NCBI GenBank assembly: GCA_944390005.1 | Contig: CALXOJ010000011.1 | Location: 1-56,320 of the forward strand | Source: an uncultured Spirochaetota bacterium | GTDB taxonomy: Bacteria > Spirochaetota > Spirochaetia > JAFGXN01 | Direction of reading: 5' to 3' | Length of the DNA: 56,320 nt | Shown here: positions 1 through 7,834 of the stretch, in pieces | Position numbering within the stretch: the stretch's first letter is position 1 | How the letters are laid out: each line of letters begins with the position of its first letter | Notes under the pieces: model-generated | What the model saw: only the letters and a program-made list of their open reading frames with translations | What the model was told of the DNA's origin: nothing | Database searches by the model: none | Translations under genes and position numbers: made by a program

Positions 1-294
1 TTTGCTAAGAAGATAGCCCGCTTTAAAGAGACGCAGCAGTGGAGAAAAGGAAACATGAAATACGAATTAGATTTACAGGACGCCCGTGCGGAAGGCATTG
101 AAATCGGACGAAGCGAAGGACTGGAAGAAGGATTGGAGAAAGGACTGGAGAAAGGACATTCCGAAGGGCGCTATGAAATGGCTGTCCTTATCACAGAAAA
201 TATGATGAAGCAAGGGTTAACGCCCGAGCAGACGGCGGCGCTGACGGGGTTAACGGTTGATGAGGTGGAAGCGCTGCGGAAGCGGATTCGGTAA
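1..294 (+). CDS. Rpn/PD-(D/E)XK-family transposase-nuclease, C-terminal part
   Basis: The reading frame is open from the first base of the window, so the gene begins upstream and only its last 97 codons are visible. The text FAKKIARFKETQQWRKGN followed by repeated GLEKG/GLEEG units and a short helix-turn-helix-like tail (LTPEQTAALTGLTVDEVEAL) is typical of the C-terminus of Rpn-family recombination-promoting nucleases, which are multicopy PD-(D/E)XK proteins. The catalytic domain lies outside the window. An ATG at 55 is internal and should not be taken as the start. Family assignment rests on the tail only. Confidence 0.75.
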   Translation, partial: FAKKIARFKETQQWRKGNMKYELDLQDARAEGIEIGRSEGLEEGLEKGLEKGHSEGRYEMAVLITENMMKQGLTPEQTAALTGLTVDEVEALRKRIR

Positions 295-381
295 AACGTG
301 AAGGTTGAGTCTCAATTTGTGATGCGCTGCTCGATTATGCAGTTTGGGAAACGAATTTTTGATAAAATTTCGAAAAATGAA

Positions 382-410
382 TTGATTGATTGTGACTTCA
401 GGGATATAAT
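382..410 (+). promoter_or_regulatory. Sigma-70-type promoter for the lipoprotein gene
   Basis: TTGATT (382-387), a 17-bp spacer and a consensus TATAAT (405-410). A GGAG ribosome-binding site follows at about 421-424, before the ATG at 432. Confidence 0.7.
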
Positions 411-431
411 TTTTTCATAGGAGATACTTTT

Positions 432-1097
432 ATGAAAAAGATTGTTTCGTTTTTCATCTGCACGGCTTTGTTAGCAAGCTGCGGCGGCGTTGGCGGCGAA
501 CCGTTGAACGAAGATCAAAGTTTGATTGCCCAGCAAGCATTGTTGGGAGTTTGGGGAGTAAGTCAGTCTCAGGGATTACCGAATGGGCAAATCAGAGACA
601 TAGAAACAATATCGGGAAGCGTTAATCTTCCCGGAGCGGTTTTGGATTATCGGATGACAATCAGTACGTCAAAAAATTCAGGAAAAGTTCGGCTTGTCTT
701 TACTGCTGATTGCGACGAGACTTATTCTGTTCCGGTTGATATTTTATATGGAAACAATACGATTGCAAAAAGTTGTACGGTATCTTTTTCCGGAAAGATG
801 AAAACAGAAATGACTGTAAAAAACTCAGCGGATACTCTCAGTGCAACAAGCGGAGCGTCCTTTAAAATTTACAATCCGAATGCAGGCGGAGCCCGCCTGA
901 CGGTTAAAGACGGTAGTGAGACGATTTTCGATCAGAAAGTGACCTTTCGCTTTACATCTTCGTATAAAGCCGATTCGGATATTGTGGTCGGAACCAAAAG
1001 TGACGAGGACTACACAACAAAAATTAACGGAGAGACGTTGAGTGACGGAGGATTAATTGCGGACATCAATATATGGTCAAATTTCGACTTGATGTAA
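432..1097 (+). CDS. Putative lipoprotein of unknown function
   Basis: A 221-residue protein with a lysine-rich start, a short hydrophobic segment and the lipobox LLASC around residues 14-18. It should be exported, cleaved by signal peptidase II and lipid-anchored. The rest is rich in Ser, Thr, Gly and Lys and alternates in a beta-sheet-like way. I recognise no domain. The start is supported by a GGAG 8 nt upstream and a good promoter just before it. It converges on the XRE gene downstream with about 10 bp between stops and no clear terminator hairpin. Function is unknown. Confidence 0.75.
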   Translation: MKKIVSFFICTALLASCGGVGGEPLNEDQSLIAQQALLGVWGVSQSQGLPNGQIRDIETISGSVNLPGAVLDYRMTISTSKNSGKVRLVFTADCDETYSVPVDILYGNNTIAKSCTVSFSGKMKTEMTVKNSADTLSATSGASFKIYNPNAGGARLTVKDGSETIFDQKVTFRFTSSYKADSDIVVGTKSDEDYTTKINGETLSDGGLIADINIWSNFDLM

Positions 1098-1107
1098 CCG
1101 CCTCAGT

Positions 1108-1509
1108 TTATTGCGGAAAGCGGCGGCGGAACAGGTAAAGTGCGGTGCCAACGAGACCGACGCCGGCAAGCGTCAGACCGCTTTGTAAATCGATTGCATT
1201 GAGAACTGATGTCACGATGAGACAGACGCCCATCGCTAAGGCAACGGCCAACGGCGCCATTTCTGCTGCCTGATGCATGCCGCTGCTCTTCGGCGTTCGT
1301 TTGATTTCACATTTCAGCAGAGCGTCGACAGATGTTTCCAGAATCTCCGTCAGCTTTGAAAGCGTCGTAATATCCGGATAGGCTATATTTCGTTCCCATT
1401 TGGAAACAGCTTGTTCGCTCACATTCATTTTTTCTGCCAAATCGGCTTGCGTCATTCCTTTCTCTTTGCGCAAATGGCAAATAACTTCTCCGATGGATTG
1501 TGTTTTCAT
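1108..1509 (-). CDS. XRE-family HTH regulator with C-terminal membrane segments
   Basis: 133 residues. Residues 7-63 form a Cro/CI-type helix-turn-helix (LRKEKGMTQADLAEKMNVS, EQAVSKWERNIAYPD), a DNA-binding fold common in small Firmicute-like regulators. Residues about 82-128 contain two hydrophobic stretches (PLAVALAMGVCLIVTSVL and LTLAGVGLVGTALYLF) that look like membrane helices, so the repressor may be membrane-tethered. The ATG at 1509 has AAGGAG 6 nt upstream and its own promoter. Its targets and signal cannot be read from the sequence. The neighbouring DUF2085 gene lies upstream on the same strand. Confidence 0.85.
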   Translation of the reverse strand: MKTQSIGEVICHLRKEKGMTQADLAEKMNVSEQAVSKWERNIAYPDITTLSKLTEILETSVDALLKCEIKRTPKSSGMHQAAEMAPLAVALAMGVCLIVTSVLNAIDLQSGLTLAGVGLVGTALYLFRRRFPQ

Positions 1510-1526
1510 GATGACTCCTTACGCTT

Positions 1527-1555
1527 ATCATAGAAAATCGGTGCGGAAAAAACAA
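1527..1555 (-). promoter_or_regulatory. Promoter for the XRE regulator
   Basis: On the minus strand TTGTTT (1550-1555), 17 bp, TATGAT (1527-1532). An AAGGAG Shine-Dalgarno follows before the ATG at 1509, so the regulator probably forms its own unit. Confidence 0.55.
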
Positions 1556-1576
1556 GAAACCGTCGGTTGGAATCGC

Positions 1577-2302
1577 TCAACTGTCGGTTGAACCTCGTCG
1601 GTGCCGATAAACGCCGGGGTAGTCAAGAATCAGCTGGACAATTTCGTCGATAATTGCTGTCAGCGCATATCCAAAAAGAAGTCCGGTTGTCATGCGCCAT
1701 GCGTTGTTGCTTTCGTAATCAAACGAAAAATATTGAACAGTTCCGTCGATAATCAGCGGAAGAAAAAGTGCAGCGTATGTCCCGATGTGAAGGAGTCCCT
1801 GTTCCCACCGTTGAAGACCGGGAATTTCAAATGCATCCCAAATGAGAAAATCGAAGGTTCCAAGAAAGTATCCGATAGTCATTCCGTGACAGCGGGCGCA
1901 CAGCGGAAAAAGACGCCCGTTTGAGGCGGTAAAAGTTCGTTGAGGAAGTTGATGGCATTGCCGTGAAAAAAATTCGTAAACACCTTGATTGGCGGCAGAG
2001 AGCGGGTTGCCGAAAGGCGCCGCGTTAACAGTCAGCATGAGCGGAAAAGTGACTCCCATGGTGACGGTTTTGGAGAATCCGTAAAGACCGTCTTTAACGC
2101 GGTTGTCAATCGGAATATAAGTTGCGCTATCCGAATTCGGAGCCGATTCTTCGACAGCGGTTTCTGTAAAAGGGTTCTCGGTTATCGACAACGGCGTCGG
2201 CTGCGTTTGGGCAAACAACGCGGTTGAAAGCGACAGTGCGCCAAAAACGGCGAGTTTACTGCAAATTCGGGTGGCCCAATCGGGCTTCATATTCAGCTTC
2301 AA
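1577..2302 (-). CDS. DUF2085 integral membrane protein
   Basis: 241 residues. The central motif CHQLPQRTF...LFPLCARCHG, with paired Cys/His residues inside hydrophobic segments, is diagnostic of DUF2085, a family of small membrane proteins of unknown role. Several membrane helices follow (GMTIGYFLG, YAALFLPLIIDG, MTTGLLFGYALTAI). The start is a TTG at 2302 preceded by GGGGA with 6-nt spacing; an ATG lies four codons inside (2290). Either start overlaps the end of trmH, so the two are translationally coupled at the distal end of the long minus-strand cluster. The Cys pairs suggest metal or redox chemistry, but no reaction is known. Confidence 0.8.
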   Translation of the reverse strand: MKLNMKPDWATRICSKLAVFGALSLSTALFAQTQPTPLSITENPFTETAVEESAPNSDSATYIPIDNRVKDGLYGFSKTVTMGVTFPLMLTVNAAPFGNPLSAANQGVYEFFSRQCHQLPQRTFTASNGRLFPLCARCHGMTIGYFLGTFDFLIWDAFEIPGLQRWEQGLLHIGTYAALFLPLIIDGTVQYFSFDYESNNAWRMTTGLLFGYALTAIIDEIVQLILDYPGVYRHRRGSTDS

Positions 2303-2939
2303 TTTTATCCCCTTGTTTGATGCAGCGACGGATCCATCGGTAACGCAATTGCGCCAGCTCTTCGGCGGAGAGTCGCCAGTCGATGTCCGAGGCCCGCAAT
2401 CGCTTCGTTAAATCGTGAAGAATCAGTGCGGCGGAAACAGAGACATTAAACGATTCGGTAAATCCGTACATGGGAATTGTAATGAACTCATCTGCAAGAT
2501 TTTTGATTTCCTCCCCTGTGCCGTCGGTTTCGTTTCCCATGGCGACGGCCACTTTTCCCGCAGAGAGATTCAATTCGGTGAACGGTTTAGCGTCTGCAGT
2601 CGGCATAGCGGCGACGATGCGGTAACCGGCGGCTTTTAACGCGGCAGCGGCCTGAGCGGCGGGTTGATTGGTTTTTCGGTGAATGTCGACCCAGAGGGAA
2701 GCGCCTTTGGCGACGTCACTGTTCAGCCGTCCCTGCGTCGCTGTTCCGATTTGGTATAAGTCCTGAATACCGAGACATTCGCATGTGCGGGTAACGGCGC
2801 TGAAGTTTTGTGTATAAAAAATGTTTTCCAAAACGACAGTCACATAACGGGTGCGGTCGGCAGAAACGCGCATAATTTTCTCTAACCGTTGAGGTGTTAG
2901 ATGGCGGGACAGCAGTTCGATTTTTTGTTCTATCTCCAT
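2256..2939 (-). CDS. trmH: SpoU-family tRNA/rRNA 2'-O-methyltransferase, TrmH-like
   Basis: 227 residues with all three SpoU/SPOUT motifs: motif 1 NFSAVTRTCECLG (about 43-56), motif 2 KVAVAMGNETDGTG (about 127-141) and motif 3 IPMYGFTESFNVSVSAALI (about 153-172). It would transfer a methyl group from S-adenosylmethionine to a ribose 2'-OH, most likely Gm18 of tRNA. The C-terminal extension (ELAQLRYRWIRRCIKQGD) matches the TrmH subgroup. The ATG starts 1 nt after the antiporter stop, so it is coupled to that gene. The exact RNA target is inferred from family resemblance. Confidence 0.85.
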   Translation of the reverse strand: MEIEQKIELLSRHLTPQRLEKIMRVSADRTRYVTVVLENIFYTQNFSAVTRTCECLGIQDLYQIGTATQGRLNSDVAKGASLWVDIHRKTNQPAAQAAAALKAAGYRIVAAMPTADAKPFTELNLSAGKVAVAMGNETDGTGEEIKNLADEFITIPMYGFTESFNVSVSAALILHDLTKRLRASDIDWRLSAEELAQLRYRWIRRCIKQGDKIEAEYEARLGHPNLQ

Positions 2940-2940
2940 T

Positions 2941-4452
2941 TCAGTTTTGCTCCGAGCCGCTGAGCGCGGGAGCGTCCATATCGGCGTGTTTGATATTGCT
3001 GAAGTAGTTTGTCAGCTCCTGTTCGCGGTTGCGCGGCGCCAAAATGAAAAGCGTGTCTTCTTTGCGCAGAACGGTGCCGCCCCGCGGCGGAATCATTTTG
3101 TTTTTACGAATGATAACGGTGATAAGCATATCTTGCTCCAGCGGCAGTTCGGAAATTTTCTTTCCTTCCAAATCGCTTGCCTCATCGAGCTGGACCTCAA
3201 ACATATCGTATTCGGTTTCCTTCATTGTCAGCAGTTCGACTGAGTAAAACGACTGCGGTTTCGGCGGAATCATCAGCTTCAGTGCTTTTCCGACGGATGA
3301 AAGCGTAGTTCCCTGCAAAAGGCATGAAACGGCGACGACAAAAAAGACGATGTTAAAAATAGCGGCTGTTTCATTGAAGTATGGCGAATCGGGGTTTAGG
3401 TAGAGACTCGGATAAGTTGCCAAAACGATGGGAACCGCCCCTTTCACTCCTCCCCACGTGATCATGGTGCGTTCTTTCCAATTAAATTTGAAGAAAGCGG
3501 TGCAAATCCAAACCGTCAGCGGCCGTACAATGAAAATCAAAGCGGCAGCGATGATGAGTCCTTCTTTCCAAATGGTTGTCATTTGCGACGGAAAAACCAG
3601 AATTCCCAATAAAAGGAAGACGATAGTGTTTGCCAGAGTCGACATTCCGTCGATCATGAAGCTGAATCCTCGCTTGAAAATGAAGTTGCTGTTGCCCATC
3701 CAGTAACCGGCAAAGAAAACCGCCAACATAGCGCTGACCTTCGTTTCGATTCCGACGCCGTAGATAAGCAGAACAACAGCGGCGCTGAGAACATAGTAGT
3801 ATCCTTTATTGTCGCTGTTCAATTTACGGAAAAGAAAAATGCCGACTTGCGCCATGATGTAACCGAGAAGAATGCCGCCGCCGAATTGCCAAATCAGTTC
3901 GGCAGTGAACAGCGCGGGGTTGCCGGTACCGCCGTTCATGATGTTGATCATCAGCAACGTCAGCAAAATTGCCATCGGATCGTTGGCAGCCGATTCGATT
4001 TGAAGCGTGGAAGCGACTTTTTCCCGAACAGGGCGCTGTTTTAGAATCGCATTGACCGCCGCCGCATCGGTGGAGGAGATAATCGATCCAATCAGCAGTG
4101 CCGTTTTAAAATCAATACCAAGTAAAAAGGAAATCAGCACCCCGAGTCCGAGAGCTGTCAGCACAATGCCGACTGTCGCCAGTGAAAGAGACGGCCCGAA
4201 ATATTTTTTCAATGCGCTTCGTTTGGTACCGAATCCGCTCTCAAAGAGAATGAATGCGAGCGCAAGGTTCGCGATGTTTCCCGCCAGCGTTTTGTCTTCG
4301 ACCGTTGCGCCGAAATCAATGAGGTTCAATCCGTCGCTGCCGACAGCCATTCCGAGTGCTAAAAAAAGCAGCAGTACGGGAACGCCCAATTTCCCTGTCA
4401 GTTTTGTTGAAAAAGTACCCGCCAACAGTAACACAGCTAGGATTAAAATCAT
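2941..4452 (-). CDS. CPA1-type K+(Na+)/H+ antiporter with C-terminal TrkA-C (RCK) domain
   Basis: 503 residues, inner membrane. About twelve hydrophobic helices make up residues 1-385, typical of NhaP/CvrA-type exchangers, with SSTDAAAVNAILKQRP (about 126-141) carrying the conserved acidic ion-binding region and GVKGAVPIVLA (about 333-343) in a later helix. Residues about 405-485 (FEVQLDEASDLEGKKISELP, VLRKEDTLFIL) form a TrkA-C/RCK ligand-binding domain that usually senses nucleotides. It would exchange K+ or Na+ for H+ and help with pH or ion balance. A GGAG-type site precedes the ATG; a 62-bp gap separates it from the sensor gene upstream. Confidence 0.88.
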   Translation of the reverse strand: MILILAVLLLAGTFSTKLTGKLGVPVLLLFLALGMAVGSDGLNLIDFGATVEDKTLAGNIANLALAFILFESGFGTKRSALKKYFGPSLSLATVGIVLTALGLGVLISFLLGIDFKTALLIGSIISSTDAAAVNAILKQRPVREKVASTLQIESAANDPMAILLTLLMINIMNGGTGNPALFTAELIWQFGGGILLGYIMAQVGIFLFRKLNSDNKGYYYVLSAAVVLLIYGVGIETKVSAMLAVFFAGYWMGNSNFIFKRGFSFMIDGMSTLANTIVFLLLGILVFPSQMTTIWKEGLIIAAALIFIVRPLTVWICTAFFKFNWKERTMITWGGVKGAVPIVLATYPSLYLNPDSPYFNETAAIFNIVFFVVAVSCLLQGTTLSSVGKALKLMIPPKPQSFYSVELLTMKETEYDMFEVQLDEASDLEGKKISELPLEQDMLITVIIRKNKMIPPRGGTVLRKEDTLFILAPRNREQELTNYFSNIKHADMDAPALSGSEQN

Positions 4453-4514
4453 CTTTTCTCCGCCTTAATAAAGAAATCGATCTTTTAAATTTTATTAAAA
4501 TATATCCGTCCGTT

Positions 4515-6266
4515 TTAATTTGCGGCCGGCAAGTCGACATAAAATGCAGCGCCTTTCTTTTTCGGATTCAGAAAACGAATTTGTCCGTAATGAAGAAAGA
4601 CGATTCTTTCCGCCAGACAGAGTCCCATTCCGTCGTGATCGATTTTTGTTGTAAAATACGGTTGAAAAATCTTGTCTTGAATTTCGGGAGCCACGCCTTT
4701 CCCATCATCCTGAATGACAATGCGCCAATAACGGTTTTCGTTCTTGCGAATGCGGTCAATGTCCCAGATGATGCGGCCGTTTTCGGCAATCGCTTCCACG
4801 CTGTTTTTCAACAGCTGCGTAAAAAGGTTGACCAGCATCGATGCGTCGCCGGAAACCAGATATTTGTCGCTTAAGTAATTCATTGAAATTTCAATGTTTT
4901 TTGATTCGGGAATCGAAACACTGCGGACAGCTTCATCGAGACAAGTCCTCAAATCGCAAGGCAAGGGATTTTCGACACTCGGTAAATCAAGCGATTTGTA
5001 AAGCGAATCAATTTTTTCCGAAAAAGCGGAGCATTGAGTTCTGAGATGTTCCAGGCTGCGAATACTGTCGCCGTTATTTTCTTTTTTATTTTTTTCCATT
5101 TGTATGACAGCATCAACGCTCTTCAACAATTCTTCGGCCTTTCCGCTCAAATTGTTTCTGAGAATGAGAGCGAATTCCGACCATGACTGCATTTTTGTGC
5201 TTTCATATTTCTCTTCGTTTTTTCGCTCGACTGTCGACAACATTTTATTGAAACTGTTAATGATTTTATTGAAGTCTCGGTTCTCTTTTTCAATGATGCG
5301 GACGGACAAATCGCCTTCCATAATGCTTTGAGAAGCGTTTTCTATTGCCAAAATCGGTCTTGTGATACTTTCGGAGATGTAAAGAGCCAGTAAAATAATG
5401 ACCAAAAGCAACGGAAATGAAATAATCGCCAAGATCATCGTGAAATAAATGATAATGTTGTGTTTATAAAAATCCAGTTCGATGTAATAAGTATAAAGGT
5501 TGGAAAGCGGTCCGGCGGCATTGATTAAATGATTTGACAATGCGGCAGTCAGAAGCGCCGAGTAGGGAATCCCGTTGTATGAAAACGGTCGATTATACCG
5601 AATCAGAGTTTCGTTTCCTGTGTTGACGCGCGCCAACATCTCCTCTGCCGGAAGAGAAGATCCGCTGTAAAAGAATGTTTCGTCTCCCAATGCGTGAATT
5701 TGAGTGCTGCCCTGATAGATTTGAAGTGCTTTTACCGAGGGATTAGAAAATGAAATCATTCCCCACGCTGCCTCCGGATTGGTAAAGACGGTGCGAAGCT
5801 CGGAAATTAAATAGCCGTTTTCGCAAAAATCCTGAAACTGAAGGACTTCGTTCCGATAAGATTCAAGAATTTGATTGCTGCTTTCTTGCAAAACAGGAAT
5901 GGTTTCGTCCGGCAGCCAAGTATTTGCCGTTTTTTGGATGAAGATGAGCGTCAGACCGGTTTGCGGCAGAATAACAAGAATAATCAGAATCACAAAACCG
6001 AAAACAATTTTCGCTTTATACCGCTGTCCCGAGTTGCCTCGTTTTGCATCCGCGTATAACTGGACAATTTTTCCGGCAATGATTCCGATAAATGTCAGCG
6101 GAATCAGAATCGAAAACAAAACCAACGCCGGAGCAATTTTTTGGGCATAGTCCAACCCGGAAAGCAATCGGGCGACCAGCATATAAATCAAAATAATGAA
6201 AAAAAGGTAACTAACAGAGAGTGTGATTAAACTGAGTTTTGAAGATCCTTTAATTCGTTCGCTCAT
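4515..6266 (-). CDS. NtrY-like membrane sensor kinase lacking the phospho-acceptor histidine
   Basis: 583 residues. Three N-terminal membrane helices (about 13-115), an extracytoplasmic sensor region, another helix at about 278-300, a HAMP linker (ITRPILAIENASQSIMEGDLS) and a C-terminal HATPase domain with N box (LLKNSVEAIAENG), G1 (DDGKGVAPE), F box (FQPYFTTK) and GMGLCLA. Where NtrY-type kinases have W-x-x-x-A-R-R-I-A-H-E-I-K-N-P, this protein has WSEFALILRNNLSGK: no histidine. It can probably bind ATP but not autophosphorylate in the usual way. Its start overlaps the ptsH stop by 4 nt, placing it with HPr and downstream of rpoN. No response regulator is in the window. Confidence 0.8.
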   Translation of the reverse strand: MSERIKGSSKLSLITLSVSYLFFIILIYMLVARLLSGLDYAQKIAPALVLFSILIPLTFIGIIAGKIVQLYADAKRGNSGQRYKAKIVFGFVILIILVILPQTGLTLIFIQKTANTWLPDETIPVLQESSNQILESYRNEVLQFQDFCENGYLISELRTVFTNPEAAWGMISFSNPSVKALQIYQGSTQIHALGDETFFYSGSSLPAEEMLARVNTGNETLIRYNRPFSYNGIPYSALLTAALSNHLINAAGPLSNLYTYYIELDFYKHNIIIYFTMILAIISFPLLLVIILLALYISESITRPILAIENASQSIMEGDLSVRIIEKENRDFNKIINSFNKMLSTVERKNEEKYESTKMQSWSEFALILRNNLSGKAEELLKSVDAVIQMEKNKKENNGDSIRSLEHLRTQCSAFSEKIDSLYKSLDLPSVENPLPCDLRTCLDEAVRSVSIPESKNIEISMNYLSDKYLVSGDASMLVNLFTQLLKNSVEAIAENGRIIWDIDRIRKNENRYWRIVIQDDGKGVAPEIQDKIFQPYFTTKIDHDGMGLCLAERIVFLHYGQIRFLNPKKKGAAFYVDLPAAN

Positions 6267-6529
6267 TCGTTCTCGAATTTCGAATCAAAGAGAGCAGCCA
6301 TGGCGTCGGCAGCCTCTTTTTCGTCTTCTCCTTCCGTAATGATGCGAAGCGGTGTTTTGTAAGTTGCCCCCAACGTTAAAATAATCATAATCGATCGCGC
6401 GTTGATTTGCAGATCGTCTTTTTTTAAGAAAATTTGAGATTTGAAACGATTGGCCGTGTCGACAATCATTGTTGCGGGGCGCGCATGTATTCCGGCCCGG
6501 TTTAAAACAATCACATCCCGAACTTCCAT
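6263..6529 (-). CDS. ptsH: HPr phosphocarrier protein
   Basis: 88 residues, the normal HPr length. The active-site motif GIHARPA places His15 in the canonical position, and NARSIMIILTLGA gives the regulatory Ser46 that HPr kinase phosphorylates. Both phosphorylation sites are therefore intact. In organisms without sugar-transporting PTS complexes, such HPr works mainly in regulation; no EI or EII gene is seen here. AAGGAG precedes the ATG. It lies 10 nt after hprK and overlaps the sensor gene by 4 nt, a layout that suggests a shared signalling role. Confidence 0.95.
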   Translation of the reverse strand: MEVRDVIVLNRAGIHARPATMIVDTANRFKSQIFLKKDDLQINARSIMIILTLGATYKTPLRIITEGEDEKEAADAMAALFDSKFENE

Positions 6530-6539
6530 TTTCCGCTCC

Positions 6540-7523
6540 TTAAAATTGATCTTCGTTTTTGAAATATAAATCGCGCGTGCGCTTGTTTTCCAGCCATTCC
6601 AACATATTTTCGTTAAATTCCCTAGCCGCGTTGTATCCCAACTTTTTCAGCCGTTCGTTCATGGCGGCGATTTCCACCAAAACGGGAATATTTCTCCCTG
6701 ATTTAACCGGCATTTCGATAAATGGCGTATCGATGCCTAAATACGTTTTTGTAACATCCTGAGCTCCGAATCGATCGTAACTTTTTTGCGAATTCCACTC
6801 TTCCATGTGAATAATCAGCTGAATCTGCTTCTTTTCGCGGATTGCGCCGACACCGAAGAGGTGGTTAATATTTAAAATTCCCAATCCTCGGACTTCCAAA
6901 TGGTGGCGAGTGACTTCATTTGCTCCGGAACCCATCAAAATTTCGCCGCTGAGGGCAAATAGTTTTACTGCATCATCGGCAATCAGCCGATGTCCGCGGG
7001 AAATCAGCTCCAACGCTGTTTCGCTTTTCCCAATTCCGCTGTCGCCTTGCAGCAGAACTCCGATTCCGTAAACTTCTACCAATGTTGCATGGATGATTTC
7101 CGACGGAGCAAAATAATCACCCAATACGGTTACGATTCGCTGTGAAAAATCGGAAGAGTTCAGTTCGGTTTTTAAAATCGGAATATTGTGTTTTTCGCCG
7201 ATTTCGACAATATCTGTTTCGCTGTCGTATTCCGAAGTGATGATACAGCACGGAATCGGAAATTCGAAAAGTTTTTCAAGCGCCGTCCTTCTTTCATCCC
7301 GGCTCATTTTTTTTAGATAAGCCAATTCACCGCGCCCGAAAATTTGAATACGGTCGTGCGCAAACTGATCAAAAAATCCACTGAGAGCGAGCCCCGGTCG
7401 GTTGACATAAGAGGTTCCGATTTCCCTTGCAAGACCTTTCCGACCCGCTGCGACAGACAGCTTTAAATCTTTATTGGCTTTGCAGTTCAAACCCAATAAA
7501 TCGAGCACGGTGAGAACGTTCAT
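6540..7523 (-). CDS. hprK: HPr kinase/phosphorylase
   Basis: 327 residues. Residues 1-130 are the N-terminal HprK domain and 131-310 the catalytic domain. It contains the P-loop GDSGIGKSE (160-168) and the HprK signature EVRGLGILNINHLFGVGAI. The enzyme phosphorylates or dephosphorylates Ser46 of HPr in response to energy state; its partner is the adjacent ptsH. No Shine-Dalgarno precedes the ATG. Instead a promoter-like pair inside the end of hpf (TTGCCG, 17 bp, TAGAAT) lies 5 nt before the ATG, so besides read-through from hpf a leaderless internal transcript is possible. Confidence 0.95.
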   Translation of the reverse strand: MNVLTVLDLLGLNCKANKDLKLSVAAGRKGLAREIGTSYVNRPGLALSGFFDQFAHDRIQIFGRGELAYLKKMSRDERRTALEKLFEFPIPCCIITSEYDSETDIVEIGEKHNIPILKTELNSSDFSQRIVTVLGDYFAPSEIIHATLVEVYGIGVLLQGDSGIGKSETALELISRGHRLIADDAVKLFALSGEILMGSGANEVTRHHLEVRGLGILNINHLFGVGAIREKKQIQLIIHMEEWNSQKSYDRFGAQDVTKTYLGIDTPFIEMPVKSGRNIPVLVEIAAMNERLKKLGYNAAREFNENMLEWLENKRTRDLYFKNEDQF

Positions 7524-7528
7524 AATTT

Positions 7529-7557
7529 ATTCTATAATATTTATTTGCGTTCGGCAA
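7529..7557 (-). promoter_or_regulatory. Internal promoter giving a predicted leaderless hprK mRNA
   Basis: Minus strand TTGCCG (7552-7557), 17 bp, TAGAAT (7529-7534), then five bases (AAATT) and the hprK ATG. It overlaps the hpf stop region. The expected +1 falls on or beside the start codon. Confidence 0.5.
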
Positions 7558-7834
7558 TCTTTTCTTTTTCTTTTTTTATTTTTTTTACTGTCTTGTCGAC
7601 TGCTTGGTTGACGGCTTTGTAAAGTTTTGACGAACCGCACGCAATGTGCGACGTGCCGCCCCATTTTGTATGGGTGTCGATCTTGACGGTGTAACCGTTT
7701 TTTTCATGAAGCACCAACATTTTAAAATCGACAATGTCTTCTTTTAAAACTTCCAGTTTTTGGAGTTTTTTGTTAATGTACTCTTGAGCTGAGTTGCTTA
7801 ATTCATAATGAATTCCCTGAATGAAACGTTCCAT
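7541..7834 (-). CDS. hpf: Short-form ribosome hibernation promoting factor / RaiA-like
   Basis: 97 residues, matching the short HPF/YfiA class that lacks the C-terminal dimerisation domain. MERFIQGIHYELSNSAQEYINKKLQKL and the basic C-terminal helix (KAVNQAVDKTVKKIKKEKEK; residues about 72-92) are characteristic of the beta-alpha-beta-beta-beta-alpha fold that sits in the 30S decoding channel and silences ribosomes in stationary phase. GGAGG 6 nt before the ATG supports this start, which lies 32 nt inside the end of rpoN. The rpoN-hpf pairing is a classic arrangement and links hibernation to the sigma-54 operon. Confidence 0.92.
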   Translation of the reverse strand: MERFIQGIHYELSNSAQEYINKKLQKLEVLKEDIVDFKMLVLHEKNGYTVKIDTHTKWGGTSHIACGSSKLYKAVNQAVDKTVKKIKKEKEKIAERK

